A stretch of 6,943 nt of DNA. Source: Parapedobacter lycopersici_A. Its GTDB lineage: Bacteria > Bacteroidota > Bacteroidia > Sphingobacteriales > Sphingobacteriaceae. The notes below the pieces were generated by a model, which saw nothing but the letters and a program-made list of their open reading frames with translations, was not told the DNA's origin and did no database searches. Position 1 is the first letter of the stretch. Each line of letters begins with the position of its first letter. The stretch is from assembly GCF_040395035.1 (NCBI RefSeq), contig NZ_JBEBRB010000105.1, forward strand, positions 1 through 6,943. The letters run 5' to 3'. The position numbers were made by a program, and so were the translations under genes. Shown here one piece after another: positions 1 through 6,140 of this stretch.

Positions 1-120
1 TTTTCTCATCCATAAAAATTAAAAGACACCCCCTCGGCTTATAATTGTAATTCGGCGTCTATATATATGACAATAGTTAACCGAAAATTCCCTAATGGAA
101 AATGGTATTTTTATGCTGAT

Positions 121-155
121 CCGCCGGACCGGCGGCATGGCTGCTCAAAATGCCG
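121..155. repeat. GC-rich dyads beyond the terminator
   Basis: CCGCCGG-A-CCGGCGG (121-135) is a perfect 15-bp interrupted palindrome, overlapped by CGGCAT (133-138) with ATGCCG (150-155). They sit in otherwise AT-rich sequence. There is no T-run suitable for termination on the minus strand. They could be a protein-binding site or a small dispersed repeat; the sequence gives no further clue. Nothing else recognisable lies between 1 and 120. Confidence 0.4.
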
Positions 156-159
156 GTAT

Positions 160-206
160 AAAAAGGCCGCATGCAAGGTGGCTGCCTCACATTGCGGACC
201 TTTTTT
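160..206. terminator. Probable bidirectional intrinsic terminator at the left end of the cluster
   Basis: The arm AAAAAGGCCGCA (160-171) pairs with TGCGG-A-CCTTTTT (193-205), with one bulged A at 198, giving 12 base pairs. The 21-nt apical region contains a further small AGG/CCT stem (176-178 with 185-187). The stem has A-tracts at its base, so both strands read a GC stem followed by a T-run: TTTTTT at 201-206 on plus, TTTTT at 164-160 on minus. It lies about 85 bp past the stop of the last gene and would end the minus-strand transcript, and also any rightward transcript entering from the left edge. Confidence 0.65.
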
Positions 207-243
207 CAACCCTAACATATAACTAATTATCAGCGCGGGGCGA

Positions 244-266
244 CGCAGCATAGCAGCGGTGCTGCG
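244..266 (-). repeat. Stem-loop just after the RraA-like gene
   Basis: CGCAGCA (244-250) and TGCTGCG (260-266) form a 7-bp perfect stem around 9 nt; an alternative inner stem is GCAGC-GGT-GCTGC. It begins 24 nt after the RraA-like stop codon. No T-run follows on the minus strand, so alone it is a poor intrinsic terminator. It may protect the 3' end of the transcript or act with the hairpin at 160-206. Confidence 0.4.
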
Positions 267-289
267 CCTCCCGCAAGTAACAGCAAGCC

Positions 290-1222
290 TTAACGACGGG
301 GGCGCAGGTATTTTTCGATATCTTCTTTGCTGACCGTCAATTCTCCCGGATATTCCGCAACCCAGGCCCTGAATTCGTCCTTAATCTTATCGCTCCAATC
401 GCCGTGAATTTCACCTGAAGGGTATTTCGACTGGCGGAGTAAAAACCGTTCAAATTCGTCGCGTAACGCCGTCAATTCGGAAGACACGACCAGTCCGGCC
501 ACCAAGTGGGCGGGAATAAACACCACGCCGTAATCATTAGCGAATACAATATCACCCGGGAATACCGTGGCCTCGCCGACACGGATTGGCGCATTGATGG
601 AAATCGGCGTCATGTCTTTGATGTACGACGGATCGTGGCCCTTGATCCAGGCATTAAACCCTTCGGTTTCTTTCAGCTCCTGCATATCACGAATTGAACC
701 GTCAAAGACCACGCCTTTGCCGGTTTTGCCATAGATGGCGTTGCCAAGGCTCGAACCGATTAATGTACCATCCTTTACCTTACCAAAACCATCGGCCACA
801 TAAACATCGCCCTTCGTCAGTATATCAATCGGCCAGATGTTGATCCCGCCGCTCTGCGACCGGCCCTCGGCCTTTCCTTCGGCTTTTACGAGGCTGTCCA
901 GGTCGGGACGGGCAGGCACAAACCGGGCCGTCACCACCCGGCCGACCATCGTTTCGCCGGGATTCAGCATCAGCCAGTCTTTCGCTACCTGGTTACGATA
1001 GCCCCTTGCGCCGAGATACCCCCAGATCTGCTCCAGGGTGCATTTTTCCAGGCGTTGGAGCATGATGTCCGGAACATGGGGCCGGCCATCGGCAAAACGC
1101 TCACCCTGCCATTGCGACGTAAGCGATTGGATATATTCGGGGGATGCGCCGACACCAGGCCGTTGCGCAAACAGGCTGCCTGAAATAAGGATTGCGGTAA
1201 TCAGTAAAATGAGATTTTTCAT
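290..1222 (-). CDS. Exported RraA-family protein (RraA / HMG aldolase-like fold)
   Basis: This is a 310-residue protein with a Sec signal peptide (MKNLILLITAILISGSLFAQ, cleavage probably after Ala19). The RraA domain spans about 85-245: GDVYVADGFG (138-147), IGSSLGNA (155-162), GVVFDGSIRDMQEL (170-183) and PGDIVFANDYGVVFIP (222-237). The family includes RraA, the RNase E inhibitor, and class II pyruvate aldolases such as 4-hydroxy-4-methyl-2-oxoglutarate aldolase. An RNase E role is excluded by export. The Arg-Asp pair used for pyruvate and Mg binding is kept (R178-D179, with E182 in the aldolase RD-x2-E spacing), but the Asp expected 21 residues before the Arg in the D-x20-R-D motif is Ser157. 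The protein is about twice as long as E. coli RraA (about 160 aa), with an extra N-terminal stretch (20-80) and an extra C-terminal helix-rich tail (246-310). It could be an aldolase, lyase or decarboxylase acting after the barrel enzymes, but activity is uncertain. It is the last gene before a terminator. Confidence 0.88.
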   Translation of the reverse strand: MKNLILLITAILISGSLFAQRPGVGASPEYIQSLTSQWQGERFADGRPHVPDIMLQRLEKCTLEQIWGYLGARGYRNQVAKDWLMLNPGETMVGRVVTARFVPARPDLDSLVKAEGKAEGRSQSGGINIWPIDILTKGDVYVADGFGKVKDGTLIGSSLGNAIYGKTGKGVVFDGSIRDMQELKETEGFNAWIKGHDPSYIKDMTPISINAPIRVGEATVFPGDIVFANDYGVVFIPAHLVAGLVVSSELTALRDEFERFLLRQSKYPSGEIHGDWSDKIKDEFRAWVAEYPGELTVSKEDIEKYLRPRR

Positions 1223-1270
1223 GGGTTATATAATTTGTTAAAAAGATTGGTTTTGCAATAATCGGCTTTG

Positions 1271-3475
1271 CTATCTACCTCCCGGGGCGTTATCCGACAG
1301 GGCAAATGCCACGTAGGTTCCGCCCGGTTTGAGTCCGTACTTGGTTCCACCGGCCGCAATGACCACGTATTGCGTGCCATTGACTTCGTAAGTCGCGGGA
1401 GTGGCAAAACCACCTGCCGGCAGCCGGTACTCCCAGAGTACTTCTCCGGTACTTTTATCAAACGCCCGGAACAGCTCGTCCTGCGTGGCACCGATGAACA
1501 GCAGCCCTCCCGCCGTCACAATTGGGCCACCGTGGTTTTCCGTACCCGTTGGCGGAATACCCTGCTCTTTCAGCTCCGGAAACTCACCCAACGGCACCTT
1601 CCAGAGGTACTCGCCGGTATTTAAATCCACTGCATTAAGCGTACCCCAGGGCGGCTTTACACCGGGATACCCGTCGGGTGTACGGAACTGTATTTGTCCG
1701 TTGTTCACCCAGGGCGCCACATATGGGAAATTCGAACTGTCAGCAACGGCCGCCACTTCATTCGTGTTATGCAAATCTACTTTTTCATCCGTATGGAACA
1801 AATAGCTGAGTATTGCATTTTTCCGGAATTCCGGAAGGTGCTTGAACGAAGGCATCATGCCGCTGCCCGATTCGATGACCTGCAACGCCGTTTCGCGGTC
1901 CATCCGCTTGCCGATGTCAGCCAATGCCGGATAACGGGTCCCGCTTCCTTTCAGGTCGGCACCGTGGCACGAAGCACAGTTGGTCATGTAAAGCGCCTCA
2001 CCGCGTGCGGCCAGGGACTTTTCCCGTTCGCGGAGACTGGTAGAAAGATCCATCATGCGCAGGTCCCACGGCATCTCGTTGGAATTAACATAAAAGACCC
2101 CCTCCGGATCCGCTGCTGTGCCGCCCCATTCCGCACCGCCGCCGATGTGGAACACCAGGGTACCCTCGATACTTGGTGGAATATATTTATTTCCTGAGCG
2201 GGTTTCAAGAAAACGCTTTCGTACGGCATCATATGCACCTGGTGTCAGGTCGTTGATATCCTCCTCCTTGAAATACTGGCGGGCAAAAGGCTCGGGCTTC
2301 AGCGGATAGGGCTGTGTAGGCCAAGGTGCTTCACCCGGAACGGCGCCATCCAGCGGAACAGGGCGTTCTTCCACAGGGAATAGCGGCTCCCCGGTGTCGC
2401 GGTCCAGCACATAGATCAGTCCGTCTTTAGTGGCCTGCGCCACGGCGGCTATCCGTTTTCCATCGTGGTTCACGGTAATCAGGTTCGGCGGATTTGGAAT
2501 ATCGCGGTCCCAAAGGTCGTGATGGATCGTCTGGAAATGCCATTTCCGTTTACCGGTTTCGGCGTCCAGCGCAAGGATGCAATTGCCGAATAGGTTTTCC
2601 CCGTGCCGACCCCCGCCGTAGAAATCCGTGGCGGGTGAACCGGTGCCCAGGAACACCGTGCCGCGTTGAGCATCCAATACCATGCCCGACCAGTTGTTGG
2701 CACCGCCCATGTACTTATAGGCATCCTCCGGCCAGGTTTCGTACCCGTATTCGCCCGGTTGCGGGATGGTATGAAAAACCCAGCGCAGTGCGCCCGTGCG
2801 CACGTCAAATGCCCGCACGTGGCCGGGTAATGCGTCGCCGAATTCCGACACCCGCGACCCCATAATCAGCAGGTCCTTATAAATCGCACCGGGTGTTGTC
2901 GCAATGGCCATCAACCCGCTGATATCGTGGTCGAGGTTCGTGTCCAGCCCCACATACAGACTAACCCTGCCCCCCGTCCCGAAGCCTTCGACCGGTGTGC
3001 CTGTCTTTGCATCCAATGCGAATAAGGAAGACCCGGCAGTATACAGGATCCGTTCATCATCCCCATCACGCCAGTAGCTGACGCCACGGTTTTGATGGTA
3101 TTGAGGTTCCTGGTCTTCAAAGGGATCGAACTTCCACAGCTCTTCCCCTGTGTCCGCTTTGATTGCGAAGGCTTTCAGCTGCGGCGTTGTACCGTACAAT
3201 ATGCCATCAACAATAATGGGCTGGCACTGGATTTCATACCCCCGTTCGGATGAATTGTTATTTTCCCCGGTATCATACGTCCAGGCCACTTCCAGGTAGC
3301 CCACGTTATTCTTATTAATCTGGGTAAGCGGCGAATAGCGGTTACCAGCGTTATTGCCCCCATAAACCGGCCAGTTTTCACCTGTCTTTTCATTTCTTTT
3401 TTCATTTGAGTCTGCACACGCTATCGCAAGCAGTGCTGTGACGGTTAGTAATTTTGAAATCCCGTGTAATAACAT
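1271..3475 (-). CDS. PQQ-dependent dehydrogenase lipoprotein with inserted cytochrome c domain
   Basis: This is a 734-residue quinoprotein. Such enzymes oxidise alcohols or aldose sugars in the periplasm with pyrroloquinoline quinone and pass electrons to cytochrome c. The ATG at 3475 gives a lipoprotein signal (1-20, LAIAC with Cys20); a GTG 45 codons upstream would bury that signal and span the dyad, so it was rejected. Propeller-blade motifs of the A.D..TG...W kind are seen at 104-114, 153-159, 223-232, 302-312, 356-362, 615-625 and 672-681. HHDLWDRDIPNPP (318-330), QATKDG (347-352) with Lys350, and LDRDTGEPLFPVEERPVP (357-374) match the glucose dehydrogenase (Gcd)-like branch, in which an Asp in the HDLWD region and this Lys are catalytic. 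A mono-haem cytochrome c domain is inserted at about 486-562: CASCH (500-504) and a likely axial Met at 540/541 (GMMPSF). The last blades follow it. The enzyme can therefore hand electrons to its own haem. The exact sugar is unknown. The RraA-like gene follows after 48 bp, likely in the same transcript. Confidence 0.93.
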   Translation of the reverse strand: MLLHGISKLLTVTALLAIACADSNEKRNEKTGENWPVYGGNNAGNRYSPLTQINKNNVGYLEVAWTYDTGENNNSSERGYEIQCQPIIVDGILYGTTPQLKAFAIKADTGEELWKFDPFEDQEPQYHQNRGVSYWRDGDDERILYTAGSSLFALDAKTGTPVEGFGTGGRVSLYVGLDTNLDHDISGLMAIATTPGAIYKDLLIMGSRVSEFGDALPGHVRAFDVRTGALRWVFHTIPQPGEYGYETWPEDAYKYMGGANNWSGMVLDAQRGTVFLGTGSPATDFYGGGRHGENLFGNCILALDAETGKRKWHFQTIHHDLWDRDIPNPPNLITVNHDGKRIAAVAQATKDGLIYVLDRDTGEPLFPVEERPVPLDGAVPGEAPWPTQPYPLKPEPFARQYFKEEDINDLTPGAYDAVRKRFLETRSGNKYIPPSIEGTLVFHIGGGAEWGGTAADPEGVFYVNSNEMPWDLRMMDLSTSLREREKSLAARGEALYMTNCASCHGADLKGSGTRYPALADIGKRMDRETALQVIESGSGMMPSFKHLPEFRKNAILSYLFHTDEKVDLHNTNEVAAVADSSNFPYVAPWVNNGQIQFRTPDGYPGVKPPWGTLNAVDLNTGEYLWKVPLGEFPELKEQGIPPTGTENHGGPIVTAGGLLFIGATQDELFRAFDKSTGEVLWEYRLPAGGFATPATYEVNGTQYVVIAAGGTKYGLKPGGTYVAFALSDNAPGGR

Positions 3476-3516
3476 TATTTTGTCCGGTTGTCTGGCGTCA
3501 TAAATAAAATTTGTGT

Positions 3517-3537
3517 TTGTAGTTTTGCTACAACTAC
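3517..3537 (-). promoter_or_regulatory. Nested dyad upstream of the PQQ dehydrogenase, candidate operator
   Basis: Two overlapping perfect inverted repeats share this site: TTGTAG (3517-3522) with CTACAA (3528-3533) around 5 nt, and GTAGTT (3519-3524) with AACTAC (3532-3537) around 7 nt. It lies 42 nt upstream of the chosen ATG at 3475, in a 194-bp AT-rich gap. A near-consensus Bacteroidota -7 element, TATTTATG (family TAnnTTTG), lies between dyad and gene on the minus strand, but its distance to an upstream TTG (24 nt) is longer than usual. The dyad is too weak in GC and lacks a T-run, so it is not an intrinsic terminator. A repressor-binding site is an inference; the ACTAC/GTAGT half-sites loosely recall operators of the BlaI/CopY class. 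Confidence 0.4.
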
Positions 3538-3669
3538 GAATTAATATGACTAGTTCGCCTTCATTGGTTTTTACTTCAAAGGATAAGCTTACAAAGTAAG
3601 ACGTGCGCACCTAAGGATTGACTGAATATTCTCCACACAACCTTTCTTAAACACATCTAAATCATAGAC

Positions 3670-4794
3670 TTATATTCTACGCTCTTGCTTACTGACGGAT
3701 TCCGCGAGTCCGCGCATATACCCGATCGCATAAAGCGTACCCAGCGTCATGTAACCGGGGCGTGTATTTTCCTCCCCGGCCATGGTAGGCACGTGATCGG
3801 GCCGGATGGTCCCCCTGAATCCGATATCGTGATAGGCCTTCATCGCTTCGTACATATCGATTTGGCCTTCATCGTGGAAGGTCTCTGTAAATTCCGTACT
3901 CGGCAATACTCCACTGATATCCTGCACATTCCGGAAGTGGACAAAATTGATTTTGCCATCATTTCCCCACCGCCTGATCAGGACAGGTATATCCGCACCC
4001 ATCAAGGCAAAATTGCCTTGGCACATGGTCAGCCCGCTATATTTGCTCGGCACTAGGTTAAGCATTCTATCGAAGTTTTCGACCGTATTCATGATACGCG
4101 AAATCCCCTGGATGCTATCTACTTGGGGATCGTCGGGATGCAGGGAGAGATTCATCCCGATTTTCTCTGCCTCGGGCACTACGGCTTTCAAGAAATATTC
4201 CAGTGTGTCCCAAAGCGCTTCCTTCGATACCTCCCCGTATTCCGTTATCCGTCGGTTCTTGATATCTTCATTATTGAAAGACGTTACCAGCGCACCTCCC
4301 CTTCCCGGACGGTCCATGGTGGTACGCGCCCAGCTGATCACCGGCATCCAGTTATAACAGATCACATCCACGTCGCCATGCTGTTTCAGGTTCTTCATGA
4401 ACGTAATGAAATTCGCGATTTCCTCATCGCGTCCTGGTAGTCCCAGTTTGGTGAGTGTTCCCAAAGAGGGAGGCCCCTCAACCACCGTCCATTTGATCCC
4501 TTCCTTTTCCCATGCAGCTTTAGTTGCTGCAATGGCTTTCGGATCCCATGGATCCAGGCCGTCGATACGCTGGACGCCAGATACGGCATGTAATACATCC
4601 ATTTGCCTGGCATAGGGGACGCGAGGAGACGTAGGCCCCATCATCAGGGCAAATTTCATTCCGGCGTCCCGTTCCACTTCTTTTGCTGCCTGCCTGGTTT
4701 CCGAATCAACGCAGGCGGCATGCATCCCGCCTACAGATAATACCGCGGCAAGCGACGCGCTTCTTTTGATGAAGGTTCTTCTGTTAGCTTTCAT
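3670..4794 (-). CDS. Tat-exported mannonate dehydratase-like protein (UxuA family)
   Basis: This is a 374-residue protein, close in size to UxuA (about 360-395 aa). The leader MKANRRTFIKRSASLAAVLS (1-20) is a Tat signal and Cys28 follows the hydrophobic stretch (MHAAC, a weak lipobox). UxuA dehydrates D-mannonate to 2-keto-3-deoxy-D-gluconate with Mn(2+). The conserved sites are all visible: GRDEE (121-125), HPDDP (H219-P223), Cys258 in GLTMCQGN, His286 in FVHFRNV, His307 in FHDEG, and RPDH (331-334). His219, Cys258, His286 and Asp333 match the metal and catalytic positions of the family, so activity on an aldonate is plausible, though the exact sugar acid is unknown. UxuA is normally cytoplasmic; a Tat leader implies export after folding and metal loading. 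It starts 19 bp after the stop codon of its paralogue, with no hairpin between them, so the two are likely one transcript. The leaders of the two proteins share 16 of their first 23 residues. Confidence 0.88.
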   Translation of the reverse strand: MKANRRTFIKRSASLAAVLSVGGMHAACVDSETRQAAKEVERDAGMKFALMMGPTSPRVPYARQMDVLHAVSGVQRIDGLDPWDPKAIAATKAAWEKEGIKWTVVEGPPSLGTLTKLGLPGRDEEIANFITFMKNLKQHGDVDVICYNWMPVISWARTTMDRPGRGGALVTSFNNEDIKNRRITEYGEVSKEALWDTLEYFLKAVVPEAEKIGMNLSLHPDDPQVDSIQGISRIMNTVENFDRMLNLVPSKYSGLTMCQGNFALMGADIPVLIRRWGNDGKINFVHFRNVQDISGVLPSTEFTETFHDEGQIDMYEAMKAYHDIGFRGTIRPDHVPTMAGEENTRPGYMTLGTLYAIGYMRGLAESVSKQERRI

Positions 4795-4813
4795 TTTATA
4801 CGATTAAGGTGAT

Positions 4814-5962
4814 TTATTTACCGTTGCCATCGAGCGAGCCCACGGCTTGCATCATTGCCCGGGTATAGGCCACGTTGTATGCCTCCGCCGCATATCCACC
4901 CCCGTTGGGATAAAAATCCGGCACACCTGCCGGGTGTTCTTTGTCGTAGTCCAGCGCCCGCGGATGTTCCGGATAAATACCAAACTTGTATCCCAGTTTC
5001 ATGACGCCGCGCATGACCTCAAACAGGTTTACCTGGCCTTCGTCCATAAAGACTTCCTGGTATTTTTCATAGGGTGTTTCCACGATCACATTACGGTAGT
5101 GCATGTGGTTGATGCGATCGCGTGATCCAAGGTATTCCAGCACTTCGAGCGGATCTTCGCCCAGTTCACGTGATACCCCGCAGTCATACGTCATTCCATT
5201 TGCCGGACTATCCACGATGGAAATCAGGCGTTTCCAGTCTTCAAACCGGGCCATGATCTGTTCGTGACCGTGGGCAATGGGAATCGGTGGGTCATTCGGA
5301 TGCAATGCCATCCGCACACCGGCTTCTTCCGCTACGGGGATCACGGCATTCAGAAAGTAAGTGAGGTTATCCCACAGCATTTCGGCCGTCTGTGGTTCGG
5401 GATCGCTGGGTATATCCGCCGCCCGGGCGTAATCGAACGCCGTAATCCCCGCCCCGCCACGGCCTTCTACCCCATAGTAACCGGCCATTAACCGATGCGC
5501 ATAGAAATTATATTCCACCACGGGAAGTCCCGCCTGACCCGCAGCCCGCAGGGAGTCCTGAATATGCTTGATTTCCTCGTCGCGTCCCTCCCGACCATAG
5601 ATCGTCTTTGGATGGCCGCCGATCATCATATTAATCACGGTCAGTCCCTCCGCCTGAAAGCGGTCCATAATACCGCGGAGGCCTTCTACTGTCCAGGGAA
5701 TCGGTGGCCCGCCCATCAACACATGGTCTACACCCAATTGCTTTATTTTCCGCATTTCGGCCGCTGTCGCGTTCGACGAACACCCCAGGCACATCTTGGG
5801 TGCGTCAGGACCTGCAATTACCGGCCATTCGGCAGGCGCACCGGCGGTGGATGCCGCATGATTACCGGTTCCGGAAGATGCGCAGGAGCTAAGGCCCGCT
5901 ACCGACAGCGCAGCCGCCATCGATGCCCCTTTCTTGATAAATTCTCTTCGGTTGTTTTTCAT
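4814..5962 (-). CDS. Tat-exported UxuA/xylose isomerase-like TIM-barrel protein with altered active-site motifs
   Basis: This is a 382-residue protein. The leader MKNNRREFIKKGASMAAALS (1-20) is a twin-arginine signal, followed by LSSC (24-27), which resembles a lipobox; a Tat lipoprotein is likely. The mature part is a TIM barrel aligned by eye with the next gene and with mannonate dehydratase (UxuA), the Mn-dependent enzyme that converts D-mannonate to 2-keto-3-deoxygluconate. Corresponding motifs are HPNDPP (H221-P226; family HPDDP), Cys261 in MTYDCG, His288 in HMHYRNV, FMDEGQ (305-310; the second gene has FHDEGQ) and YPEHPR (330-335; family RPDH). Thus the first Asp of HPDD is Asn, His becomes Met, and RPDH becomes YPEH. 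These residues lie at or next to the family's metal and catalytic site, so mannonate dehydratase activity is doubtful; epimerase, isomerase or lyase chemistry is possible. The start is supported by the Tat motif at residues 4-10. The 178 bp upstream contain the SusD terminator and presumably this gene's promoter, but I see no consensus TAnnTTTG element. It is probably co-transcribed with the next gene, 19 bp away. Confidence 0.85.
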   Translation of the reverse strand: MKNNRREFIKKGASMAAALSVAGLSSCASSGTGNHAASTAGAPAEWPVIAGPDAPKMCLGCSSNATAAEMRKIKQLGVDHVLMGGPPIPWTVEGLRGIMDRFQAEGLTVINMMIGGHPKTIYGREGRDEEIKHIQDSLRAAGQAGLPVVEYNFYAHRLMAGYYGVEGRGGAGITAFDYARAADIPSDPEPQTAEMLWDNLTYFLNAVIPVAEEAGVRMALHPNDPPIPIAHGHEQIMARFEDWKRLISIVDSPANGMTYDCGVSRELGEDPLEVLEYLGSRDRINHMHYRNVIVETPYEKYQEVFMDEGQVNLFEVMRGVMKLGYKFGIYPEHPRALDYDKEHPAGVPDFYPNGGGYAAEAYNVAYTRAMMQAVGSLDGNGK

Positions 5963-6068
5963 TGGAATAGTTGTTTATAACTGGTAATGAAGTTGTCATG
6001 ATTAATCCATTTCGCTATAGATGTTGTAAATCACGACGGTTTCAAGGCTATTGAATTCGGTGTTCATC

Positions 6069-6109
6069 TTAAAAAGATGGTCTTGCCTGGGCTTTGCCCA
6101 GGACAAGCC
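6069..6109 (-). terminator. Rho-independent terminator after the SusD-like gene
   Basis: Arms CCTGGGC (6086-6092) and GCCCAGG (6096-6102) close a 3-nt loop. The stem continues as CTTG (6082-6085) with CAAG (6104-6107) and GG (6079-6080) with CC (6108-6109), interrupted by one bulged base on each side: 13 pairs in all. Read on the minus strand, the stem is followed by ATC and then TTTTT (6075-6071). It begins about 31 nt after the SusD stop codon. The T-run itself lies inside a second small dyad, CATCTT-AAA-AAGATG (6065-6079). This implies that the enzyme genes to the left are transcribed from their own promoter. Confidence 0.75.
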
Positions 6110-6115
6110 ATCCCC

Positions 6116-6139
6116 AACTAACTAACTACTAACTAACTC
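6116..6139 (-). repeat. Short TTAG tandem repeat with stop codons in all frames
   Basis: Directly after the SusD stop codon the minus strand carries repeated TTAG units (AACT/ACTA on the plus strand) with one unit shortened. Because the unit is 4 nt long, successive TAG triplets fall in all three reading frames. It could be a chance simple repeat or a read-through barrier before the terminator. Confidence 0.6.
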
Positions 6140-6140
6140 T

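Noticed and set aside
1..13. A minus-strand ATG at 13-11 reading MDEK off the left edge, after an AT-rich stretch
   Set aside because: Only four codons are visible, too little to support a gene, although it fits a new gene starting beyond the terminator.
1268..2309. Plus-strand open frames over the quinoprotein gene (1268-1624, 1401-1805, 1694-2197, 2118-2309)
   Set aside because: They lie opposite a well-supported coding gene and their translations show no domain-like pattern; they are shadows of it.
3476..3610. In-frame extension of the PQQ dehydrogenase by 45 codons starting at a GTG at 3610
   Set aside because: It would place the lipoprotein signal internally and make the dyad at 3517-3537 coding. 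The ATG at 3475 gives a normal signal peptide with a lipobox-like LAIAC.
3603..3610. Perfect 8-bp palindrome GTGCGCAC in the gap before the quinoprotein gene
   Set aside because: Too short to be significant by itself, with no paired element nearby.
5963..6062. Promoter for the first barrel gene
   Set aside because: One is expected here because a terminator precedes it, but I found no TAnnTTTG element with a properly spaced upstream TTG, so no position is given.
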